A stretch of 39,648 bases of DNA from Planctomycetaceae bacterium (GTDB lineage Bacteria > Planctomycetota > Planctomycetia > Pirellulales > Thermoguttaceae): NCBI GenBank assembly GCA_021372555.1, contig JAJFUI010000021.1:1-39648 (forward strand). The letters are read 5' to 3'. Positions 1 to 7,889 of the stretch are shown here, piece by piece (within the stretch, counting starts at the first letter, position 1; every line of letters starts with the position of its first letter). The translations under genes were made by a program, and so were the position numbers. The notes under the pieces were generated by a model that was not told where the DNA came from, ran no database searches, and was given only the letters and a program-made list of their open reading frames with translations.

Positions 1-50
1 CTTCACTTATTCCTTTTGCCCTTCTCGATCGGTGGCTCACATAGACATCT

Positions 51-627
51 ATGACGAACGATTGTCTCAAGAAGCGATGGAAGGCACCGTTGTGGCGTCC
101 GATCGCCTTGCGGTGCCTGCCGTTGTCGTTGGTTGTGTTGATTGGCGTCTTCTTCGCGGTGAGCTCCCATCGCTCCGACGTTCTCACGCTCCCGGATGCC
201 CTAAGCATTGAGCGAGTGGACATCCAGATTGGGTACAATTGGTGGCAATTGCCGCTGGCGACTGGAATGGAAATGGTAGGACTTTTTCGCGGGAGTGTTG
301 CCCCGCCGCCAAGCACAGGTTTTGTTTGTTGCACTCCGGTGCGGTACCAGTACAGTTTGCGCGCCGTTGACAGTGGGGGCGCCCAATATCTGCTTCGGTT
401 CAGAGTCGGTTCGAACGAGTTTCTTGCGAATGATGACAGGGGGGGGGCCAGGCGTCCTCGTTTTCCCTGAATCGCGACTTCCTCGGTTAGCACAACTCGT
501 ACGAGAGGCTTTCTCGTCAAGCGCGATCTCGGGCGGGCGATACGCTTACCTTCCCGGAGAAGATGACAATAGCCATTTCATGCGCATCTGCAACTTAACA
601 ATGGCCGAAAGGCGTCGCGGAGAATAA
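51..627 (+). pseudogene. Membrane-anchored hypothetical protein, frameshifted at a G tract
   Basis: The reading frame opening at the ATG at 51 encodes a basic N-terminus followed by one hydrophobic segment (about residues 24-40, LPLSLVVLIGVFFAVSS), so the product is probably membrane-anchored. That frame stops at 470. A second frame continues smoothly from the same place to a stop at 627. The switch falls in a run of nine G at 439-447; with eight G the two parts join into a single protein of 191 residues. I do not recognise the family. It lies first in a same-strand run of envelope proteins. The frameshift may be a real mutation, a slippage-controlled phase switch or a sequencing/assembly error; the sequence alone cannot decide. 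Confidence 0.5.
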
Positions 628-686
628 GGCTTCGCGGGAGAAAAAAGGATACAGATGCTGTCCCCGGAATTACCCGAAGGTGTGAC

Positions 687-1247
687 ATGGCTCACGACGC
701 GCACAGAAGCCGACTGCTGTCGGTCGCTTGGTTGCTAGTCCTTGCTTTGTTGTCATCAGGATGCGATCGCGCTTTGACAGGCAAATCCGCCAAGGACACG
801 CCTCAGTCGGCCGATGATGTGACTGCGGCGAGCCGGCAACGAACATACTATGCCGGCGGCGACTGGGCCAACGAGAACATGGACCCGAGGCCGCCAACAT
901 CGCTTATCCAAATACTGGCTGTACCTGACTATTTTCATCAAAAGAAAGTGATTGTTGAAGGCTACTTGGTGGTCAAGTTCGAGGAAACGGGAATCTTCTT
1001 TTCGAGCGAAGATGCGAGGTATTGGAGAACGGGCAACGGTCTCTGGGTTGATTTCTCCCATATCGCGGGATTGCCGTCATCGTTGCAGGAACTCGCGCGC
1101 AAATACAACGGCAAGCAAGTATCCATTGAAGGAACATTTAACCGCGATAACTGGGGGCATATGAACGGATGGCCTGGTACTATCGAACGTGTCTCTCGAA
1201 TCACGTTCTTAAAGGATCGCAGCCCGAGGCAAAACGGGGGTCGCTAG
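687..1247 (+). CDS. Putative lipoprotein with OB-like C-terminal region
   Basis: The 186-residue product has a basic N-terminus, a hydrophobic stretch and a lipobox-like LLSSGC ending at Cys26, so it is probably exported and lipidated. The rest (about residues 70-175) alternates beta-type segments: a KKVIVEGYLVV strand, an aromatic stretch with LWVDF, then KQVSIEGTFNRD. This resembles the layout of small bacterial OB-fold (tRNA_anti-like) domains, but that is a visual impression and not an assignment. The ATG at 687 is the only start that leaves a proper signal peptide. Its stop is 47 bases before the next start, which suggests co-transcription with the following gene. Function unknown. Confidence 0.6.
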   Translation: MAHDAHRSRLLSVAWLLVLALLSSGCDRALTGKSAKDTPQSADDVTAASRQRTYYAGGDWANENMDPRPPTSLIQILAVPDYFHQKKVIVEGYLVVKFEETGIFFSSEDARYWRTGNGLWVDFSHIAGLPSSLQELARKYNGKQVSIEGTFNRDNWGHMNGWPGTIERVSRITFLKDRSPRQNGGR

Positions 1248-1294
1248 TGTTTTCCGTCGATGCAACTGCCCCAGCTGAAGCCACGAAAGTTCAG

Positions 1295-2332
1295 ATGCGT
1301 CTCAGCAACGGCATCCTGTGGATGACGTGCGTCGCCTTCACTCTGGCAGGGCCAGTCATGGAAGTTAGCGGGCAGCAGACGGCTACCGGTCCGGCGACTG
1401 GCTCCGCTGTTCAGCCGAAGTCTTCAACCCCCGATCCGCTCGTGCCCGGGAAATGGCTCACGACCAGCGACGAGCGCCGTAATCAGAGTCTCGAAGAGAT
1501 AAAGAAGATTGCTGCAAAGAGCAAGGCGGACATTGAGCCGATCCAGTCGCAGCACGTGACGCTCTGGGCGGCCAAGGACCATCATCGAACGTATCTGCCG
1601 GACATTGAAAAGCTGGAAAAATTCTTTCACACCAGGTGCGCGGAGCCGATTCGTTCGGGTCTGGACAAACGCTCGGCGCACATCGTTCTGTTGAAGGATC
1701 GTGCGGAGTTCGAGGCATGGTGCCGCGCGATCTTCGACTTGTCTCCGCAGCGTTTTCCCAACGCGTCTTTTCGGGAAGAGGCGATCAAACGGCCGGCGAT
1801 ATACACACCTGATATGGCTTGGGTATCCTTGGAAGACAAGTCAGCCGATCAGGCGCATCACGACGCGGTGGCTGGAGTGGGAATCATGTACTTTTCACAA
1901 CTGGCAAAGCCGGGGCCGTTCGTATTCGGTCCACTGCAAACCGGTTTCGTGAATTGGGCGGAAGCGACCGTATTCGGCTCGCCTGCTGAGATGTTTCACG
2001 CGATCGTCTACCGCAGTTCCAACCCGGCTGAAGACGGCCGAAACTGGGGCCTGCTAGTCCGGCAGCGCCTGATGAGCCACAAGGCAACACCATTGGGCGA
2101 ACTGCTGCAAATGGACAGCTCCAATATGTGGCATCCACATTACGCTGAGGCATGGACGCTCGTAGAGCTTCTGGCCAGCCAGCCCGTCAAGTTCGGAAAG
2201 CTGCTATTGGCCTTGCGGAAGACCAAATCCGAACTGGCGGCCATTAACGAGGTCTACGGATGGGATGAAAAGAGGCTCACCAAGGAGTGGCGAGGGTACG
2301 CCATGACTCACGGCGTCAAGGCAAAGAAATGA
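1295..2332 (+). CDS. Secreted peptidase-MA-like protein, probably catalytically dead
   Basis: I take the ATG at 1295 as start because it leaves a signal peptide (MRLSNGILWMTCVAF, then a likely cleavage near residue 25); the frame is open further upstream. The mature protein is about 320 residues. The middle and C-terminal parts (IVLLKDRAEFEAWC, then AEAWTLVELL, then VYGWDEKRLTKEWRGY) have the layout of the secreted peptidase-MA/DUF1570-like proteins common in planctomycetes. Where such proteins carry HExxH followed by an EGLAEY-type helix, this one has HHDAVAG (residues 188-194) and TGFVNWAEA (216 onward). The zinc site therefore looks lost. It may act as a binding protein. The family call is by pattern only. 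Confidence 0.6.
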   Translation: MRLSNGILWMTCVAFTLAGPVMEVSGQQTATGPATGSAVQPKSSTPDPLVPGKWLTTSDERRNQSLEEIKKIAAKSKADIEPIQSQHVTLWAAKDHHRTYLPDIEKLEKFFHTRCAEPIRSGLDKRSAHIVLLKDRAEFEAWCRAIFDLSPQRFPNASFREEAIKRPAIYTPDMAWVSLEDKSADQAHHDAVAGVGIMYFSQLAKPGPFVFGPLQTGFVNWAEATVFGSPAEMFHAIVYRSSNPAEDGRNWGLLVRQRLMSHKATPLGELLQMDSSNMWHPHYAEAWTLVELLASQPVKFGKLLLALRKTKSELAAINEVYGWDEKRLTKEWRGYAMTHGVKAKK

Positions 2333-2438
2333 GGTTCAATTCTGCATGTGCCAGAATGTCCCCACGCCTGTTCGGCATGGAATTTGCGCGTTGATCTCGC
2401 CATTGCCGAAAACTGGCAAGATGCCAAGGAGGCTTATC

Positions 2439-3761
2439 GTGAATAGAACCATGTCATTTGCATTGCTGCTGTCCGTGCTTGCGGTGTCGCAGTTGTGTGC
2501 CGGTCCACGCGAAGGTCTGGAGGCCGAAGGAAAAAATGCCTGGGACCGAGGGGACGTAGAACTCAGTATCAAGATATTCAACAACGTGATTGAGACAAGT
2601 CCGAACTATGCGGGCGGCTACTACGGCCGCGCATTGGGCTACGCGAAGAAAGGGGATTTCGAAAAAGCCACCGCCGATCTTTCGGAGACCATTCGTTGCG
2701 ATCCTAAGTATCGCAAGGCTTTTTACAACCGCGGGGTAATGTTTGAACAGCGTCGCCCGTGGCGAAACGCAATTGCCGACCTTACGCAATCGATCGCCTT
2801 GATGCCGGACGATGCAGCGTCCTATCAACACAGAGCGTCATCCTACAAGCACGTCGGTGAACGATTCAAGGCGATAGCTGACCTAACAAAGGCAATCTCC
2901 CTCGATGGTAAGAACCCCGTGCTCTACCATGCACGAGCGCAAATCCATCAAAAGGCCGGCGCATTAAGGGAATCGCTCGCCGATTATGACAATGCCATTC
3001 GTCTCGAACCCAAAAGAGCCGGAGCATTCCTGGACCGCGGTTGTCTTTTGTTCTCTTTGGGCGAGGTTGACGCGGCGATCGCCAGTCTGAGCGAAGCCGT
3101 CACCCTTGATAGCCGCAGCGCTGCCGCGCACTATGAGCGGGGACGTGTCTACCAATCGCATGGCCGCCTTGCGGAGGCAATTGCCGATTACAGTGAGGCG
3201 ATTCGGATAGACCCGAAATGCTCTTCGGCGTATAGCAATCGCGGCGCGGCCTATGGAAGCTTAGGCCATCCTGACAAGGAGATTGCTGATTGTACCGAGG
3301 CCATTCGGATCAATCCGCACCGGGCCACCGCCTACTGTAACCGCGGCGCCGCGTACAGTGACTTGGGCAATTACGACAAGGCGATCGCGGATTGTACTGA
3401 GGCCATCCGGATTGATCCGCAATGTGCCGCCGCCTACTGCAACCGCGGCTCCGCATACAACGCATCAGGCGATTACGGCAAGGCGATCGCGGATTGTACT
3501 GAGGCCATCCGGATTGATCCGCAATGTGCCGCCGCCTACTGTAACCGCGGCTCCGCGTACAATAGGTCCGGCAATCACGACAAAGCGATTCTGGATTGCA
3601 CGGAGGCGATTCGGATTGACGCTAAATGTGCCGAGGCGTATTTCTGGCGTGGGAAAGCACGGAGGATGAAGGGCGACGACACCAGGGCCGAGGAAGATTA
3701 TGCCGAGGCGGTTAAGCTTGGTCTGGACCCCGACGTCGTCGATTACGATCCTTGGAAATGA
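2439..3761 (+). CDS. Secreted tetratricopeptide (TPR) repeat protein
   Basis: The start is the GTG at 2439, six bases after a strong AAGGAGG; an upstream ATG at 2421 is in frame but lacks this site. The product has 440 residues: a short signal peptide (about 1-22, MSFALLLSVLAVSQLCAG core), then about twelve 34-residue TPR units covering nearly all of the rest. The recurring unit reads roughly A-x-Y-x-N-R-G-x-A-Y, then A-I-A-D-C-T-E-A-I-R-I-D-P. TPR arrays form superhelical scaffolds for protein binding, so an extracytoplasmic scaffold role is likely; the partner is unknown. Units in the C-terminal third are nearly identical at DNA level, showing recent repeat expansion. Unit number may vary between strains. 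Confidence 0.85.
   Translation: MNRTMSFALLLSVLAVSQLCAGPREGLEAEGKNAWDRGDVELSIKIFNNVIETSPNYAGGYYGRALGYAKKGDFEKATADLSETIRCDPKYRKAFYNRGVMFEQRRPWRNAIADLTQSIALMPDDAASYQHRASSYKHVGERFKAIADLTKAISLDGKNPVLYHARAQIHQKAGALRESLADYDNAIRLEPKRAGAFLDRGCLLFSLGEVDAAIASLSEAVTLDSRSAAAHYERGRVYQSHGRLAEAIADYSEAIRIDPKCSSAYSNRGAAYGSLGHPDKEIADCTEAIRINPHRATAYCNRGAAYSDLGNYDKAIADCTEAIRIDPQCAAAYCNRGSAYNASGDYGKAIADCTEAIRIDPQCAAAYCNRGSAYNRSGNHDKAILDCTEAIRIDAKCAEAYFWRGKARRMKGDDTRAEEDYAEAVKLGLDPDVVDYDPWK
3381..3584 (+). repeat. Tandem 102-bp duplication inside the TPR gene
   Basis: The 102 bases starting at 3381 recur from 3483 with very few changes (for example CTGC/CTGT and GCATAC/GCGTAC). The period is exactly 34 codons, one TPR unit. 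The flanking units share the protein pattern but have diverged more in DNA. This shows a recent in-frame unit duplication or gene-conversion event. Confidence 0.85.
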
Positions 3762-3838
3762 AGAAAGAGAAGCTCCCCAGGGCCGACGTCGGAACGCAGC
3801 GAGCGACCACCGGCGGCTAGGCTTCGATGCGATCGGAC

Positions 3839-3962
3839 GTTAAACGACTCGATGGATGGGCCGGCTGAAGTCCAACTGCACCCGCAACTCTGTGCCCGGA
3901 GGTCCACGGACTTCGAGATGAATGCCGGACCGTTGTCCACCCGAGAACGTGGCTCGCCTGAT
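3839..3962 (-). pseudogene. Decayed fragment of an IS3-family transposase (integrase core)
   Basis: On the minus strand one frame reads SGEPRSRVDNGPAFISKSVD and, after a gap, ends IESFN. A neighbouring frame supplies the intervening ELRVQLDFSRP. Together they follow the conserved block of IS3-type OrfB transposases: the RVDNGPEF(I/T)S segment holding the second catalytic Asp, then a V-x-L-D-F-S-R-P strand, then the IESFNG segment holding the catalytic Glu. The fragment has a frameshift, a small deletion between SRP and IESFN, and no remainder of the gene on either side. No terminal inverted repeats or target duplications were found. It is a relic, not a working element. Confidence 0.7.
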
Positions 3963-4090
3963 CATGCAGCACTGCGGAACAAGTCGCGGGCGTCGGGAAT
4001 TGCCATCATCCCTGACGGCAATGGAGATCGAGTTGGTTCGATGACGAGCAGGTTCTTTGCGAGGCTCGGAATGGATTGGGTTGAGCGCCG

Positions 4091-4218
4091 GGCAAGGGTC
4101 GGCAGTGCAACTGCCGCCCCAACAACCGATCGCAGCCTTCGCGCCAGCAACGGAGTGCAACTGCCGCCCCAACAACCGAGGCAAGGGTCGGCAGTGCAAC
4201 TGCCGCCCCAACAACCGA
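4091..4218 (+). repeat. Interspersed 39-bp hairpin repeat, two full copies and one partial
   Basis: A 39-base unit beginning GGCAAGGGTCGGCAGTGCAA and ending CCCCAACAACCGA occurs exactly at 4091-4129 and 4180-4218. A truncated copy (the last 27 bases or so) lies at 4153-4179, and a decayed trace follows at 4219-4240. Each full unit contains CGGCAGT-GCA-ACTGCCG, a 7-bp stem with a 3-base loop. The stretch 3762-4477 has no convincing gene; these repeats and the transposase relic are its only recognisable content. Confidence 0.75.
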
Positions 4219-4435
4219 ACCGAGTGTAACCGCCCAACCATGACGGCGCGCACCTGCCGAACCAACCGGAGGCGATTTTGAAGAATGATAGGCGGAAAGG
4301 TAGATCGCGCTCGCAAGTGAGATGGCCGAAGCCAGCTCGGGCGACCGTCGGCGGAAACGACGACTATTGACTCAAAAATGCTTTTGCGGACAATGCACGG
4401 CCAATCGTCCGGATGGAGGCGGCTTGCCAAGCGCC

Positions 4436-4456
4436 GGCAACCAGAAGGTGGTTGCC
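4436..4456 (+). promoter_or_regulatory. Stem-loop ahead of the coiled-coil lipoprotein gene
   Basis: GGCAACC at 4436-4442 and GGTTGCC at 4450-4456 are perfect complements separated by seven bases. The structure ends 21 bases before the ATG at 4478 and just before its GGAG ribosome-binding site. It could act in the leader of that mRNA or end transcription entering from upstream; no U-tract follows. Confidence 0.3.
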
Positions 4457-4477
4457 CATTGATACGGAGAAAATGCG

Positions 4478-4954
4478 ATGGTCCCGACGAGGCTGAATCG
4501 ATTCGTCGCCTGCGCGATGCTTGCGGCAGCAATGGTTGTGGCGTCAGGCTGCGGCGTGACGCAGTCCGAGTACGACGCCAAGGTGGCTGAGGCAAAGCAC
4601 CAGGCCGATAAGGTGTCGCAACTCCAGAAAGATCTTGATGCCGTCAAGGGCGACATCGATAAGGCGAAACAGGCGAGGAAGAAGAATGCAGAAGCCCGGA
4701 CCAAGTCGTTGGAACAGGAAAACGCCAGCTTAAAGGATCGGGTCAAGGTGTTGGAGCAGGAAAACGGTCGCTTGAAGACAAACGCCGAGAATGCAGCGGC
4801 GCAACATGAAAGGGATATCGCCGCCGCCAAGAGCGAGACCGCCAAGGCCGACCAGGCGAGGCTGGCCGCCGAAGCGAAGATCAAGACATTGGAACAAGAA
4901 AACGCCGAGCTGAAGAAGAAGCCCAAGCCGCTGGACTTCCTCAAGAAGAAGTAG
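4478..4954 (+). CDS. Coiled-coil lipoprotein
   Basis: The 158-residue product has a signal segment ending in a lipobox (VVASGC, Cys25), so it should be lipidated and anchored in a membrane. From about residue 30 to 150 it is an almost unbroken charged coiled coil rich in Ala, Lys, Glu and Gln, with three copies of an (S/V)LEQEN or TLEQEN heptad segment (about residues 76, 90 and 138). It ends in a lysine-rich tail. The layout recalls Lpp/OmpA-associated spacer lipoproteins, but no family is assigned. GGAG stands about ten bases before the ATG. The gene is convergent with the helicase gene downstream. Confidence 0.75.
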   Translation: MVPTRLNRFVACAMLAAAMVVASGCGVTQSEYDAKVAEAKHQADKVSQLQKDLDAVKGDIDKAKQARKKNAEARTKSLEQENASLKDRVKVLEQENGRLKTNAENAAAQHERDIAAAKSETAKADQARLAAEAKIKTLEQENAELKKKPKPLDFLKKK

Positions 4955-4963
4955 TCCTTCTTC
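4945..4963 (+). terminator. Possible terminator hairpin spanning the lipoprotein stop codon
   Basis: GAAGAAG at 4945-4951 pairs with CTTCTTC at 4957-4963 around a five-base loop that holds the TAG stop. It sits between two convergent genes, a sensible place for a terminator. The stem is weak and there is no U-tract, so support is limited. Confidence 0.25.
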
Positions 4964-5013
4964 GGGCAACAGCGATTTGGCGATCGCGGGCGCTCTTCCA
5001 TCCGTGGAGCGGC

Positions 5014-7509
5014 TCAGCCCGCAGCGCCGTTTTCATCCGCTTCCTGCTCGGCCTCTTCGAGGGCCTTGTCGGTGCTGGCGGGGTCGACTTGGCGACAGCT
5101 TTCGGTGAGGCGGGCGGCAATGTCGCCCAGCTCGCCGCGCCACTCGTCCTCGGTGGCGTCGGGCGGGCAAAGTTGCAGGAACTCGTTGACCAAGAGGATA
5201 AGCCGCAGCACATGGCGGAAGATGACGCCCTCCTGCTTCTGCAGGGCCTTGCTGGTCACGTACTTGTTAAAGTCACCGCCGAATTCGAGCAGCTCGCCTG
5301 CTGCCCAGACGGGATGGGTGCGAAGGTCGTGGACGCCGGCGAAATCGTAGTCGAAGAGGCGACGGAGCTTGTCGGCGAGCGTGAGCACCCAGACGCGTTC
5401 CTCGTCGTACGTGTGGCGCGGGCCGCGGTCCTCCTCATCGTTCGCGGTTTGCGAGAGTTCTTCCGGCGTGGCCAAGCCAAGCTGGAGCAGTTGCGGGTCG
5501 AGTCGCGTCGTTGCCAAGGGCCCCGGCGGCAACTCGTTCTGCCGTGGCACGCGGACGAAATGGCCGACGGATCGCGGCAGTTCCAGAACGCTTTCCATCG
5601 CCTGGATCCGCTCGTTGCGGTCGGCGATGCCTAGATGGTTGAGCAGGAAGACCGCGTAGAGCGGATTGATGCCTCGAAACATCGAGAGCTTGGCAAGATT
5701 CTCGGTCGGTCGGGCGAGGGCTGGTTTGTAGGCGGGTGGCTCCGGGGAGGTGGGCGGAGTAAGGTTTCGGCCGGCATCTTTCCCGCCAGGCATGGCTTCC
5801 CCAAAAAGGGACTGGTCCCCAGGCTGAGCAAAACCAAAGCTGAAATCCCGCCGAGTGGCCTCCTTGGCACGCTGTTCGGCAACAGCCGCCTGGATCGCAG
5901 CCAATTCGTCCTGCGTTGGCGGCGTCGGTTCGAGGGTGACGTAGCCGGCGCGCCAGAGGATCATGAGCATGCGGTCGAGCTCGCGCTGGCCGGCTTCGAT
6001 GCGGCCGGGATCCATGAGTCGCTTGCTGACCAGGCGGCGGATCAGATCGACATCCGGCGAAGCGTCGAGCATGTGGGCCAACAGTCGCCAAGGCAGCGAG
6101 CCGCGGCTGTACAGGTTGCCGGGCGGGGCCGTGCAGAGCTTGTTGAACTGGGCCTCGTTCCAGTACTGCTCGCCCGACCGGCGCGTGGGCATTTTTTTCT
6201 TGAGCGCCTTCTTGGCCTTGAGCAGACCGGGATCCTTGGTGTCCTCGGGGATCTGGTCGTACTTCTCGCGCCAGCGGGCGATCTTCACGTCATCCTCGTG
6301 GGCGAGGACGAAGACGTGCCCTTCCTTGTCGAACTGTGGCCGGCCGGCGCGGCCGAAAATCTGATGGGCGGTGCTGGGGTCCAGCAGCTTCTTCTTTTCC
6401 GGCGGGCCTTTCATGATGCTCGGCACGACGACCGAGCGGGCGGGCAGGTTGATGCCGGCCGAGAGGGTCTCCGTGCACGTGGCCACGGAGAGTAGCTTTC
6501 GCTGGAAAAGCTCCTCGACGATGCGGCGATACTTGGGGAGCACGCCGGCGTGGTGGACGCCAACGCCGCGGATCAGAAGCTGTTTGAGCTTGGGCCCGGC
6601 GCCTTCGGACCATTGGTGCTTTTCCAACTCGGCAGCAAGCCGCTTCTGCTGGCCATCGCTTAGGACTCGTTTGCCCTTGAGTTGCTCGGCCACGCTCCAG
6701 CATTCCTCGCGGTTGAAGCAAAAGACGAGGGCGGGGGTCATGCGGGTTGCGTCTTCGCCCTGGGCCATCGACTCCAGGTGCTCGGTCAGAAGCATATCGC
6801 CGACCCAATGGAAGCGGAGCGGCACTTTGCGCTCGTCGCCTCGAACGAGTTCCAGCCGGCGTTTGTGGCTTTGCCGGAGCCAGTGCAGGAACTCGACGGC
6901 ATTGCCGACGGTGGCGGAAAGCAGCAGGGTGCGGACATGCTCCGGCAGCAGCCCGAGCGTGAGTTCCCAAACGATGCCACGCTCCGGGTCGTTAAAGCTG
7001 TGGAACTCGTCCATGACGACGGCGCTCACGCGGCTGAAGTCGAACGCTGGCATCGTTTCAGGCGCGGACGCGGGCTCGCCACCGGTTTCCGAGCGTACGG
7101 CGTTGATCCGCTCGCTGTGGAGCAGGCGGTTGAGCAGAATTTCGGCCACAACGACCAGTACGCGGGCATCGGGATTTTCGCGACGGTTGCCGGTGACCAG
7201 GCCGACGTCGGTCGGATCGAATCCCCACCGGACGGCCGCAGACTGCATTTCGCGGAACTTCTGTTCGCAGAGTGCAATGAGCGGGGTGGTGTAGTAGGCG
7301 GTGGTGCCGTTATGGAGGGCTTCGAAGAGCGCGGCCTCGGCGATGAGCGTTTTGCCGGTGCCAGTAGGGGCGGCCACGAGCACGCCCTGCTCGGCCGAGA
7401 ACCAGGCCAAAAGGGCCTCCTCCTGGACCTTGTAGGGCTCGTAAGGGAGTTGGTCCAGGTAGCGGCTGGCGAGCTCGTCGCGGGTCAGTGCCGGAGTATT
7501 AGGAGACAT
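5014..7509 (-). CDS. Ski2-like DExH-box helicase
   Basis: The 831-residue protein carries the superfamily 2 helicase motifs in order: Walker A APTGTGKT (47-54), motif II VMDEFH (165-170), motif III LLSATV (196-201) and motif [14 protein letters not shown] (383-394). The form DEFH, the [14 protein letters not shown] segment and the AGINLPAR segment point to the Ski2/Mtr4/Hel308-like group, which unwinds RNA or DNA using ATP. After the two RecA domains come a basic linker, a winged-helix-like part and a C-terminal helical region (about 700-831, ending in an acidic [11 protein letters not shown] tail) as in other bacterial Ski2-like proteins. It is probably cytoplasmic. The ATG at 7509 begins [10 protein letters not shown]. 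No gene partner is obvious, so RNA turnover versus DNA repair is open. Confidence 0.9.
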   Translation of the reverse strand: MSPNTPALTRDELASRYLDQLPYEPYKVQEEALLAWFSAEQGVLVAAPTGTGKTLIAEAALFEALHNGTTAYYTTPLIALCEQKFREMQSAAVRWGFDPTDVGLVTGNRRENPDARVLVVVAEILLNRLLHSERINAVRSETGGEPASAPETMPAFDFSRVSAVVMDEFHSFNDPERGIVWELTLGLLPEHVRTLLLSATVGNAVEFLHWLRQSHKRRLELVRGDERKVPLRFHWVGDMLLTEHLESMAQGEDATRMTPALVFCFNREECWSVAEQLKGKRVLSDGQQKRLAAELEKHQWSEGAGPKLKQLLIRGVGVHHAGVLPKYRRIVEELFQRKLLSVATCTETLSAGINLPARSVVVPSIMKGPPEKKKLLDPSTAHQIFGRAGRPQFDKEGHVFVLAHEDDVKIARWREKYDQIPEDTKDPGLLKAKKALKKKMPTRRSGEQYWNEAQFNKLCTAPPGNLYSRGSLPWRLLAHMLDASPDVDLIRRLVSKRLMDPGRIEAGQRELDRMLMILWRAGYVTLEPTPPTQDELAAIQAAVAEQRAKEATRRDFSFGFAQPGDQSLFGEAMPGGKDAGRNLTPPTSPEPPAYKPALARPTENLAKLSMFRGINPLYAVFLLNHLGIADRNERIQAMESVLELPRSVGHFVRVPRQNELPPGPLATTRLDPQLLQLGLATPEELSQTANDEEDRGPRHTYDEERVWVLTLADKLRRLFDYDFAGVHDLRTHPVWAAGELLEFGGDFNKYVTSKALQKQEGVIFRHVLRLILLVNEFLQLCPPDATEDEWRGELGDIAARLTESCRQVDPASTDKALEEAEQEADENGAAG

Positions 7510-7655
7510 AGCGAAAGGCCTCGCACGTCGGAGGACGAGCGGAGGGCGAGTGTCGGTCTCCGGCTTTGTCCTCGCCTATTTTAGCGGAGGCGGCGGCGGT
7601 GTGTCCAGCCGATGGCCGGTTGTCGCAGGAGGACTGGTAAGTCGCCGCGAGGCTG

Positions 7656-7736
7656 TCATTCTGAGCGTAGCGAAGAATCTCCGAGATGTGGCTGTGCGTC
7701 GGTCGCGCCAACGAGACTTCGCTCCGCTCAGAATGA
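7656..7736. repeat. TCATTCTGAGCG-type inverted-repeat element
   Basis: The left arm at 7656-7675 and the right arm at 7717-7736 are complementary at 19 of 20 positions, beginning TCATTCTGAGCG and ending in its complement CGCTCAGAATGA. Palindromic elements with this TCATTCTGAGCG...GCGAAGAATCT opening are, as far as I recall, scattered through many bacterial genomes (Chloroflexi, Acidobacteria, planctomycetes and others), mostly between genes. Here it fills part of the 380-bp gap between the divergent helicase and kinase genes. The rest of that gap shows nothing else recognisable. Confidence 0.7.
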
Positions 7737-7889
7737 TACGCTCCTCTCGTTGGTGGCGAAAATCGGACTTTGCAGTTTTCCTGCCGGTTGTCGGCCAGCC
7801 GTGTGGGACGGTAAGATTGAGGAGAGAAATACGCGTTCCGGCGGTTGTCAGCCGCCAGCAGTTGGACCGGAAGTCGTAGTGGGCTCTTT

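Noticed and set aside
4091..4218. Possible CRISPR array
   Set aside because: Only two full repeats, irregular spacing, no cas genes and no unique spacers of constant length.
4057..4281. Short open frame with CNCRPNNR-type repeats
   Set aside because: The peptide repeat only mirrors the 39-bp DNA repeat. It has no ribosome-binding site, and the frame changes between copies.
7205..7225. Another tRNA-like GGATCGAATCCCC
   Set aside because: It lies inside the helicase coding sequence, with no cloverleaf.
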